Made by a program: the position numbers and the translations under genes
From: Allomuricauda ruestringensis DSM 13258
GTDB lineage: Bacteria; Bacteroidota; Bacteroidia; Flavobacteriales; Flavobacteriaceae
Direction: 5' to 3'
DNA: 64,000 nucleotides
Assembly: GCF_000224085.1 (NCBI RefSeq)
Contig: NC_015945.1
Location: 3,402,501-3,466,500 of the forward strand
The notes under the pieces: model-generated
What the model was told of the DNA's origin: nothing
The model's database searches: none
Seen by the model: the letters and a program-made list of their open reading frames with translations, nothing else
Shown here: piece by piece, positions 57,427-64,000 of the stretch
How positions within the stretch are numbered: position 1 is the stretch's first letter
Layout of the letters: each line of letters starts with the position of its first letter

Positions 57427-59406
57427 ATGAGGTATCATGTTGGCGACTTGGAACACGAAAAGTTGCTGGATTTGTACACAGGGATGCTGAAGCCGAGAAT
57501 GATAGAGGAAAAAATGTTGATTCTTCTACGGCAAGGCAAAATTTCTAAATGGTTTAGTGGGATAGGACAGGAGGCTATTTCCGTTGGTGTCGCCAAGGCG
57601 CTCAAGGAAAGTGAGTATATCCTCCCCATGCACCGGAATTTGGGGGTTTTCACCGCCAGAAACATTCCTTTGAACCGTCTTTTTGCGCAATGGCAAGGAA
57701 AACAAAGCGGTTTTACCCAAGGTAGGGACCGAAGTTTTCATTTTGGCACTCAAGAATATAAAATTGTCGGTATGATTTCGCATCTGGGGCCCCAACTCGG
57801 AGTGGCCGATGGTATTGCCTTGGCCGATATGTTACGGAGAAAGAAGCGGGTAACGGCCGTTTTTACAGGAGAGGGTGCAACCAGCGAAGGAGATTTTCAT
57901 GAAGCCTTGAACGTGGCTTCTGTTTGGAACTTACCTGTATTGTTCTGTATTGAGAACAATGGCTATGGGCTTTCCACGCCCACCAACGAGCAATACAATT
58001 GCGAACATTTGGCGGATAGGGCCAAAGGGTATGGCATTGAGTCCAGAATTATTGATGGCAACAATATCTTGGAAGTGTACGCTAAAGTGGACGAATTGTG
58101 CAAAGCCATTCGGAGGAGGCCGCGACCAGTGCTTTTGGAATTCAAAACGTTTCGGATGCGTGGGCACGAAGAGGCAAGTGGAACCAAATATGTTCCAGAT
58201 AAGTTGATGAAGGAATGGGGGAAGAAAGACCCTATTTCCAATTATGAAAGTTTTCTGTTGGAAGAAGGGGTGCTTACCGAGGAAAATGTTGAAGCGATCA
58301 AGCAAGACATTACTGAGGAAATCAATACCAATTTGCAGATGGCTTTTGATGAACCCGAAGTTTTATTAAATGAAACCAAAGAATTAAGTGAGGTTTATCA
58401 AGATTTTAATTATCAGAATGTTGAGCCTGAATCAAACGAATCTGAAAACACTCGATTTGTTGATGCTATTTCCCAAGGATTGGAGCAATCCATGTACCGC
58501 CACAACGAACTCATTATCATGGGGCAAGATGTTGCGGATTACGGAGGTGTTTTTAAAATTACCGAAGGTTTTGTGCCCAAATTTGGAAAAAGTCGGGTAC
58601 GAAATACACCCATTTGTGAGTCGGCGATTGTTTCCACGGCCATGGGATTGTCCATCAACGGAATGAAATCCGTGGTTGAAATGCAGTTTGCCGATTTTGT
58701 CAGCTCTGGGTTCAACCCTATTGTCAACTATTTGGCAAAAGTACATTATCGTTGGAACGAGAAAGCCGATGTGGTCATCCGAATGCCCTGTGGCGGTGGC
58801 GTAGGGGCAGGGCCTTTCCATTCCCAGACCAATGAAGCATGGTTTACTAAGACCCCCGGACTCAAAGTGGTATATCCTGCATCTCCTTATGATGCCAAAG
58901 GATTGCTGGCCACAGCGATTAACGACCCCAATCCCGTACTGTTTTTTGAGCACAAAGGCTTGTACCGAAGTATTAAAGGCGATGTTCCAAAAGATTATTA
59001 CACGCTTCCTTTTGGTAAAGCCAAACTTTTAAAGGAAGGGAACGCCATAACGGTGGTCACCTATGGTGCAGGTGTGCATTGGGCTTTGGAGATTCTAGAA
59101 AAACACCCTGAAATTGATGTGGACCTAGTGGATTTACGAACGCTTCAACCATTGGACACCGAAACTATTTTCAATTCAGTGAAAAAGACAGGGAAATTGA
59201 TCGTGCTTCAAGAAGACACCTTATTTGGAGGTATTGCCAGCGATATTTCGGCCTTGGTCATGGAAAACTGTTTTGAATTCCTGGACGCTCCCGTAAAAAG
59301 GGTCGGCAGTTTGGAAACTCCAGTACCCTTTGCAAAACCACTTGAAACCAATTATTTGCCAAAAAATCGATTCGAATCAGCATTAATTGAATTATATCAA
59401 TATTAA
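57427..59406 (+). CDS. branched-chain 2-oxoacid dehydrogenase E1, fused alpha and beta subunits
   Basis: Decarboxylates branched-chain 2-oxoacids with thiamine diphosphate and hands the acyl group to E2. 659 residues: an alpha-like half (about 1-330) and a beta-like half (about 345-659), which are separate proteins in many organisms. ThDP binding is seen in GEGATSEGDFHEALN ... VLFCIENNGYGLSTP (about 139-182, the GDG/NN pattern). The beta half has GQDVADYGGVFKITEGFVPKFGKSRV, EMQFADFVSSGFNPIVNYLAK and the C-terminal swivel DLVDLRTLQPLDTETI. The fused form is common in Bacteroidota. E2 and E3 are not in this window. Confidence 0.95.
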   Translation: MRYHVGDLEHEKLLDLYTGMLKPRMIEEKMLILLRQGKISKWFSGIGQEAISVGVAKALKESEYILPMHRNLGVFTARNIPLNRLFAQWQGKQSGFTQGRDRSFHFGTQEYKIVGMISHLGPQLGVADGIALADMLRRKKRVTAVFTGEGATSEGDFHEALNVASVWNLPVLFCIENNGYGLSTPTNEQYNCEHLADRAKGYGIESRIIDGNNILEVYAKVDELCKAIRRRPRPVLLEFKTFRMRGHEEASGTKYVPDKLMKEWGKKDPISNYESFLLEEGVLTEENVEAIKQDITEEINTNLQMAFDEPEVLLNETKELSEVYQDFNYQNVEPESNESENTRFVDAISQGLEQSMYRHNELIIMGQDVADYGGVFKITEGFVPKFGKSRVRNTPICESAIVSTAMGLSINGMKSVVEMQFADFVSSGFNPIVNYLAKVHYRWNEKADVVIRMPCGGGVGAGPFHSQTNEAWFTKTPGLKVVYPASPYDAKGLLATAINDPNPVLFFEHKGLYRSIKGDVPKDYYTLPFGKAKLLKEGNAITVVTYGAGVHWALEILEKHPEIDVDLVDLRTLQPLDTETIFNSVKKTGKLIVLQEDTLFGGIASDISALVMENCFEFLDAPVKRVGSLETPVPFAKPLETNYLPKNRFESALIELYQY

Positions 59407-59493
59407 AATCAACTATTTAACTTTTTTTTGATAATTTAACAACTATAAACACGTCCCCAAACGTATATTTTTTGAACATTAACTTATATACTT

Positions 59494-59979
59494 ATGATGA
59501 AACGATCACTTTTATTTCTCACAGTGATGGGACTTTTGCTCTCATCCTGTTCCATTTCCAAAAGCGCTAGAACACAGCGAAATTTGTTTAGCGGTACATG
59601 GAATTTGGACAATGTTTACTACGAAAATGCCTCTGGCAACTTCAAATCTACCATTTTCAACGATGCAGAGGATATCTGTTTTGAGGATAGTGAATGGTTT
59701 TTCCGCGACAATAACAGTACAGGGCGCTACACTATAGCCCAAAGCTCACTTTGTCAAGGTGGAGACCGTTTTTTTAGATGGTCCGTGGTAGAACCCGAAC
59801 AGAATTACCAAAGCCAGCTTCAATTTAAGTTTATTGATGATAAACGAAAGGATATTTCCGGAGGGTACGGATATCGCTTAAATATTGTTAGTCTGTCCGA
59901 ACAATCCATGACGCTTAATTCAAATGTTTCAGTTGATGGTCAACCTGTGACCATAGTTTACGAATTCTCAAAAAAATAA
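59494..59979 (+). CDS. lipocalin-like lipoprotein
   Basis: 161 residues (start ATG at 59494 or 59497). Signal peptide with lipobox LLSSC (Cys19), then a small beta-barrel-like domain starting FSGTWNLDNVYYENASGNF, the GxW motif of lipocalins, and a run of beta strands to the end (PVTIVYEFSKK). Outer-membrane lipoproteins of this shape are frequent in Flavobacteriaceae; ligands are unknown. It starts 4 bp before the OmpA-type lipoprotein and the two are very likely one operon. Confidence 0.82.
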   Translation: MMKRSLLFLTVMGLLLSSCSISKSARTQRNLFSGTWNLDNVYYENASGNFKSTIFNDAEDICFEDSEWFFRDNNSTGRYTIAQSSLCQGGDRFFRWSVVEPEQNYQSQLQFKFIDDKRKDISGGYGYRLNIVSLSEQSMTLNSNVSVDGQPVTIVYEFSKK

Positions 59980-59983
59980 TTCC

Positions 59984-60676
59984 ATGAAAAATATAGTTTT
60001 AAAAGGGGCAACTGCTTTTTTGGCGTTGACCATGATTATTGGTTGTGATGCCATCAAAAATGCGAACAATACCCAAAAAGGTGCCGCAATTGGCGCTGGT
60101 GGTGGTGCCGTTATCGGTGGCGTTATCGGTAATAACGTAGGAGAGGGCAATACTGCTCTGGGCGCTATTATTGGCGCTGTAGTTGGTGGTGCCGCCGGTG
60201 GCTACATTGGAAACCGTATGGACAGACAAGCCGAACGGATTGAACAGGAAATTCCAGGTGCAGAAGTAAACAGGGTCGGCGAAGGTATCAATGTTACCTT
60301 TAGTGGCGAAAATGGTGTTTATTTTGACACCAATAAATCTGACGTTAAAGGAGCTTCTGCCACCACATTGGATAAATTGGCCGGAATTTTTATGGAATAC
60401 CCTAAAACCAATATTTTGGTGGAAGGACATACCGATAGCGATGGTGCAGCCGATTACAATATGGGCCTTTCCCAACGTAGGGCACAGGCAGTAACCGGTT
60501 ATCTGGTAGCCAAAGGCATTTCCAGCGGACGATTTACTACCAAATGGTATGGCGAAGAACAACCTGTTGAAAGTAACGATACGGCGTCAGGTAAAGCAGC
60601 CAATAGACGTGTAGAGCTTGCCATTATTGCCTCTGACGAATTAAAAGAGGAAGCTCGCGAGCAGACTGAAAATTAA
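59984..60676 (+). CDS. OmpA-family lipoprotein with glycine-zipper
   Basis: 230 residues. Lipobox IIGC (Cys21). A glycine zipper/YMGG-like membrane segment with repeating GAxxGxxxG (about 33-75: KGAAIGAGGGAVIGGVIGNN, VVGGAAGGYIGNRM) precedes a short coil and the OmpA/MotB peptidoglycan-binding domain (about 105-220) with VEGHTDSDGAADYNMGLSQRRAQAVTGYL (parts VEGHTDSDGAADYNMGLSQ, RRAQAV) and the arginine contact AANRRVELAI. It ties the outer membrane to the cell wall. Terminator follows at 60702. Confidence 0.93.
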   Translation: MKNIVLKGATAFLALTMIIGCDAIKNANNTQKGAAIGAGGGAVIGGVIGNNVGEGNTALGAIIGAVVGGAAGGYIGNRMDRQAERIEQEIPGAEVNRVGEGINVTFSGENGVYFDTNKSDVKGASATTLDKLAGIFMEYPKTNILVEGHTDSDGAADYNMGLSQRRAQAVTGYLVAKGISSGRFTTKWYGEEQPVESNDTASGKAANRRVELAIIASDELKEEAREQTEN

Positions 60677-60701
60677 TTTTTCAATATTCAAAATTAACAA
60701 A

Positions 60702-60729
60702 GGCCCGGTTTTTACTGGGTCTTTTTTTG
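60702..60729 (+). terminator. intrinsic terminator after the OmpA lipoprotein gene
   Basis: Stem GGCCCGGT / ACTGGGTC (8 pairs, two G-T) with a TTTT loop and a T-run, 25 bp after the stop. Confidence 0.8.
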
Positions 60730-60836
60730 TTTATGTTAAATAAACCATTAAAAGATAGTTAACCATGTCGGAGTTTGTAAGAATTTATTTAACTTAAAGG
60801 GTGTCAAACCGTTAATGTTAAAAATCCTTGTGAGCC

Positions 60837-61169
60837 ATGGAACATATCACCCAAAATAGTATTAAACAGAACCAAGAGCTACTGATGCGGGTGGAACGAA
60901 ACCAAAGAATGGTGCAACGCCTGTCCGAAAAATTGAATTCGTACATCTATGAACCCAAATGTCCTCGGCGGTTCGAAAAATTTTACGAACTGAACAGAAG
61001 CATCCAAAGTTTTACAAGGCACCAAAAACAGGTGATGTCCAAAATTAAGAGCCGTAGGATAGATTTGACAGATGCAAAAATCAACGAAATTGAGGATCAT
61101 TTAAATCGCTTTAAAAAATTGGAAAGCGAGTTTGCATCCTACATATTCGATTTAAATAAACCGCTCTAA
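60837..61169 (+). CDS. short helical basic protein, unknown
   Basis: 110 residues, helical and basic, no signal peptide. Two helix-rich blocks with heptad leucines/isoleucines (KQNQELLMRVERNQRMVQRLSEKLNSYI, in parts QELLMRVERNQRMV and QRLSEKLNSYI; KINEIEDHLNRFKKLESEF) suggest a coiled coil. Cys41 is in KCPRRFEKFYEL. I do not recognise the family; it may be a nucleoid-associated or cytoskeletal small protein. It stands alone between the terminator and an EamA gene. Confidence 0.55.
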   Translation: MEHITQNSIKQNQELLMRVERNQRMVQRLSEKLNSYIYEPKCPRRFEKFYELNRSIQSFTRHQKQVMSKIKSRRIDLTDAKINEIEDHLNRFKKLESEFASYIFDLNKPL

Positions 61170-61266
61170 TCCGTTCAAGCGGGAAAATCAGCTAAAATTT
61201 AACTTCGCAGTCACATACTCCAGTAAACATACGTAATATTGCAGGGCGGTTAAACTGTCCTTAAAA

Positions 61267-62184
61267 ATGGCAAAATCCTCTAACTCTGCTCTCGTCATCC
61301 TGGCTTTTTTTGCCATTTATGTGATTTGGGGCTCTACCTATTTGTTGAACAAAATAGCTGTATTGGAACTGGAACCCTTTATGCTGGCCAGTTTTAGGTT
61401 TACCTTGGCAGGACTCTGTATTTTTCTTCTGGCCAAAATCATGGGAACCTCCCTGCGAATCACCAAAAAACAACTTTTGAATACACTAATTGCAGGAGTG
61501 CTTTTCTTGAGTATTGGCAATGGTTTGGTAGTTTGGGCCCTGCGTTATGTGGATACGGGCTTCGCAGCTCTGGAAATTTCTTCCCAGCCTCTTATTATTC
61601 TTTTGTTGATGCGCATACTGCAAGGCAAAAAAATTCAACCCATGTCCGTTGTTGGTGTTGTTTTAGGGATAATAGGAATCTATTTATTGGTAAGCCAAAA
61701 ACAGATAATTGCCCAAGAAGAGTCTATAGTGGGTATGATCATGATCTTTTTTTGCATGTTCTGTTGGGCCTACGCCAGTCTTTTTGTGGCCAAGGCAGAT
61801 TTGCCCACCAATTATTTTGTGAACACGGGCTACCAAATGCTCTTTGCCGGTATTGTTTTAAGTTTGATGAGCCTTGGTTTCGGGGAAGAATGGATTTCGC
61901 CCTTGGCATGGAGCGGTGAGGTACAGTTAGCCATGGTATTGCTTATCTTTTTGGGAAGTATTGTGGCCTTTACCTCGTTCAATTACCTGCTCAAGGCCGT
62001 TTCTCCAGAGAAAGTGGCAACCTCTACCTATGTTAATCCGATTGTTGCCCTTTTGTTGGGCTGGTATTTTTTGGATGAACAGATTACACTGCAATCCATA
62101 ATAGCAGCGGCCATTCTTTTAACAGGAGTATATTTTATCAATACCAAAAAGACATTGGCCATTTTTGAACGTTTCAAACGTTAA
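61267..62184 (+). CDS. EamA/DMT-family transporter
   Basis: 305 residues with ten hydrophobic helices arranged as two EamA repeats (about 8-140 and 155-295). The first repeat starts YVIWGSTYLLNKIAVLELEPFMLASFRFTLAGLCIF (parts YVIWGSTYLLNKIA, FMLASFRFTLAGL) as in the family, and the second has LGSIVAFTSFNYLLKAVSPEKVATSTYVNPIVALLLGW. Substrate unknown (drug/metabolite exporters). The C-terminus ends in a basic tail. Confidence 0.93.
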   Translation: MAKSSNSALVILAFFAIYVIWGSTYLLNKIAVLELEPFMLASFRFTLAGLCIFLLAKIMGTSLRITKKQLLNTLIAGVLFLSIGNGLVVWALRYVDTGFAALEISSQPLIILLLMRILQGKKIQPMSVVGVVLGIIGIYLLVSQKQIIAQEESIVGMIMIFFCMFCWAYASLFVAKADLPTNYFVNTGYQMLFAGIVLSLMSLGFGEEWISPLAWSGEVQLAMVLLIFLGSIVAFTSFNYLLKAVSPEKVATSTYVNPIVALLLGWYFLDEQITLQSIIAAAILLTGVYFINTKKTLAIFERFKR

Positions 62185-62252
62185 CACACCGTTATTTGTC
62201 TCGGAATTGGCTTGACTATTTTGTACTTTGTAAGAAGTTAATAATCAAAACA

Positions 62253-62807
62253 ATGAAGTCTATTGTAAAAGTTGGAGCTTTCCTATTGTTATTGACCACG
62301 TTTGCATGTGCGTCGAGCAAAAGCCATGCAACGCCCGAAGAATTGGCAGCTTTGGATAAGATGCTTTCCAACAAGCAGTTTAAAATAGAAGCCAAATGGG
62401 CACAACCCATGGCCAGCCAAGGATTGAACAGTATCGCCAATGCCGGATTGTTGCCGCCTGGTAGTACGGCCAGCCGCATAGATGTTTCGGGCTCAAGCGG
62501 ATATTTGCGCATGGTGGGCGATAGTGTAAAGGCAAACCTTCCCTTTTTTGGAGAACGCCAAATGGGAGGGTATTATGATCAAGACAAAGCGGGAATAAAG
62601 TTCGAGGGAATTCCAAAGAACCTTTCTTTCTCTTCCAATAAAAAAGATACCGGAAAAACCATACGGTTTACTATTAGCCAAGAATCTGAGAATTTTCAGG
62701 TAATTGCACAGCTCTATCCCAATGGAAAGGCTAGACTTGCCGTTTCCAGTTCCCACCGAACCAATATTTGGTATCAAGGCAATCTTTCCGAATATAAGGA
62801 AGAGTAG
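62253..62807 (+). CDS. DUF4251 lipoprotein
   Basis: 184 residues from the ATG at 62253; an earlier in-frame start lies in the upstream gap. Signal peptide with lipobox TTFAC (Cys19), then a compact domain with NKQFKIEAKWAQPMASQGLNSIANAGLLPPGSTASRIDVSGSSGYLRMVGDSVKANLPFFGERQMGGYY (parts KQFKIEAKWAQPM, GLLPPGSTASRIDVSGSSGY, ANLPFFGERQMGGYY) characteristic of DUF4251, a family of small lipoproteins in Bacteroidota. Function unknown. Confidence 0.85.
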   Translation: MKSIVKVGAFLLLLTTFACASSKSHATPEELAALDKMLSNKQFKIEAKWAQPMASQGLNSIANAGLLPPGSTASRIDVSGSSGYLRMVGDSVKANLPFFGERQMGGYYDQDKAGIKFEGIPKNLSFSSNKKDTGKTIRFTISQESENFQVIAQLYPNGKARLAVSSSHRTNIWYQGNLSEYKEE

Positions 62808-63183
62808 AGAAGTTCAGGCTCAAACATCAAGTTCAAGATCAAGGAGCAAAGAACCAAGACCGCCGCGCTGTTTGATACGAGAACAAAGACCTATAACCAG
62901 ATCCAGCAATCTAAAACCTGAAACTTGAAACAAGGAACGGGCTTCCGACTTCGTTCTTCGGACATCAAGCCCAAACTCAAGTATCAAGTTCAAACACAAA
63001 TAACTCAATAACCGTATAATGTAGTAACTTGAAACGGATTTTAGACTTCGTACCCCTGACATCCAACATCAGACTTCCAACTTTAAACACGGATATACTA
63101 TATCAAATCCCAAACTTCTTCCTCTTTCCACCATTTTGTTATAGCTTTATTGACTCAGAAACAAAAAAAACTAAAAAATCAAG
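62808..63183. repeat. gene-free stretch of degenerate word-like repeats
   Basis: About 300 bp (62812-63120) of near-repeats: ACATCAAGTTCAAGATCAAG, ACCTGAAACTTGAAACAAGG, CATCAAGCCCAAACTCAAGTATCAAGTTC, CTTGAAACGGATTTTAGACTTC, CCAACATCAGACTTCCAACTTTAAAC. Matches the reverse complement of 47765-48000 in its word set. The last 60 bp before the sugar dehydrogenase ATG hold no clear promoter. Nothing coding. Confidence 0.65.
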
Positions 63184-64000
63184 ATGAAAATATATACTTT
63201 GCCCCTTAGGTCAATAGTTATGTTGATGCTTTCCGTTAGCTTTCTGGCCTGTAATGGAAAAAAAGAAAGCAATGATGAAGAATCAACTGAAGAAGAAGTA
63301 GTAGAGAATGCGGAAGAATCTTCACAGGATTCTCTCCAATTGAATATGAATCGCCTTAACCTTCCCGAAGGCTTTAGTATTGAACTTTATGCGAAAAACA
63401 TTGAGGGAGCACGCTCCATGGCCATGGGATCGAACGGTACCCTGTTTGTGGGTACTCGAAACGAAGGTAAAGTATACGCACTAAAAGATACGGACGGCGA
63501 TTACAAGGTAGATAAAACCTACACCATCGCTTCCGATTTGGAGCAGCCCAACGGCGTAGCGTTTAAAGATGGAGCTTTGTATGTGGCCGCAGTAAGCCGA
63601 ATGCTCAAATACAACAATATTGAATCGCAGTTGGAAAGTCCACAAGAACCGGAATTGATCTATGACGATTACCCGACCGAATTCCACCATGGTTGGAAAT
63701 ACATTGCCTTTGGCCCTGACGATAAATTGTACGTGCCCGTAGGAGCGCCGTGCAATATTTGCGATAGCGCTACGGTAGATAAGCGTTATGCTTCCATCAC
63801 TAGAATGGACCCCAATGGCAGTAATCGGGAGATTGTAGCCCATGGAGTGCGCAACACTGTTGGTTTTACGTGGCATCCGGATACCAACGAGTTGTGGTTT
63901 ACGGACAACGGTAGGGACATGATGGGAGACGATGTACCTCCGGGGGAATTGAACAAACTTACCGAAGCAGGTCAGCATTTTGGTTATCCCTATTGCCACG
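63184..64000 (+). CDS. PQQ-dependent sugar dehydrogenase-like lipoprotein, 5' part (cut by window edge)
   Basis: 272 codons are visible, and the ORF runs off the right edge. Signal with lipobox SFLAC (Cys21) after a hydrophobic stretch, then a low-complexity acidic region (NDEESTEEEVVENAEESS), then a six-blade propeller of the L-sorbosone/soluble glucose dehydrogenase type: LPEGFSIELYAKNIEGARSMAMG (about 61-83), a GTLFVGTRNEGKVYALKDTDGDYKVDKTYTIASDLEQPNGVAFKDGALYVAAVSRM (parts GTLFVGTRNEGKV, LEQPNGVAFKDGALYVAA) and HHGWKYIAFGPDDKLYVPVGAPCNICD. Oxidises a sugar to a lactone and passes electrons via PQQ. The substrate is unknown. Confidence 0.9.
   Translation, partial: MKIYTLPLRSIVMLMLSVSFLACNGKKESNDEESTEEEVVENAEESSQDSLQLNMNRLNLPEGFSIELYAKNIEGARSMAMGSNGTLFVGTRNEGKVYALKDTDGDYKVDKTYTIASDLEQPNGVAFKDGALYVAAVSRMLKYNNIESQLESPQEPELIYDDYPTEFHHGWKYIAFGPDDKLYVPVGAPCNICDSATVDKRYASITRMDPNGSNREIVAHGVRNTVGFTWHPDTNELWFTDNGRDMMGDDVPPGELNKLTEAGQHFGYPYCH

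Noticed and set aside
1..64000. CRISPR array, prophage, tRNA or rRNA
   Set aside because: No regularly spaced direct repeats, no phage structural genes and no clover-leaf or rRNA sequence found on reading both strands by eye; a tRNA scan could still find a missed one.

Overview
The window is 64 kb of a chromosome from a member of the Bacteroidota, almost certainly a marine Flavobacteriaceae close to Muricauda/Flagellimonas (the genus is a guess). Evidence: PorX, the LpxC-FabZ fusion, a 287-residue RpoD, the fused BCKDH E1, the bifunctional HisB, -7 promoter elements of the form TAnnTTTG, few Shine-Dalgarno sites, and palindromic intergenic repeats built on GTCATTTCGA / TCGAGCGCAGTCGA. I see no tRNA, rRNA, CRISPR array, prophage or complete insertion sequence.

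Layout. 1-1526: 5' end of aroB (minus) divergent from proline dehydrogenase. 1697-9091: accessory island, more A+T-rich by eye, encoding a peptide-export system: an HlyD-type adaptor, a C39 peptidase-ABC exporter, a small HTH protein, three short double-glycine-leader peptides, small membrane and charged proteins, and a secreted or outer-membrane-like HExxH protein. A second copy of the peptide promoter/leader region lies between 123-bp direct repeats derived from an AraC-type gene. 9199-13900 (minus): DUF4258 protein, alanine dehydrogenase, membrane proteins, TsaE, PorX. 13938-24760: HD hydrolase, the lipid A cluster lpxD-lpxC/fabZ-lpxA with efp and a second lpxD-like gene, then sucD, fabG, a VWA-type membrane protein and an SPFH protein. 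24761-33251: histidine operon hisGDCB-hisH-GNAT-hisA-DinB-hisF-hisIE, preceded by a His-rich leader peptide and attenuator. 33315-35956: VWA protein and MoxR-type ATPase. 36588-43305: cysM and serine acetyltransferase, conserved small families, a toxin-antitoxin pair, DUF72, a thioesterase and a dipeptidase. 43434-44899: a degenerate-Hpt-like protein, an unknown protein and two related micro-ORFs. 45145-64000: rpoD, helicase, glycosyltransferase, mutS2, ung, a solute-binding-like protein, a nucleoside phosphorylase, DUF1835, a SUI1-like protein, a 2OG oxygenase, BCKDH E1, lipoproteins, an EamA exporter, and the start of a PQQ-type sugar dehydrogenase.

The most interesting items are: (1) the double-glycine peptide secretion island with its duplicated leader cassette and HEEGH protein; (2) a 160-bp intergenic element present twice (10799-10958 and 44965-45124) that aligns without gaps and whose nested helices show compensatory changes; (3) a histidine attenuator whose antiterminator pairing can be drawn in full; (4) the pair of related micro-ORFs next to a pseudo-Hpt protein. 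Functions are read from sequence motifs alone; nothing was searched or computed.
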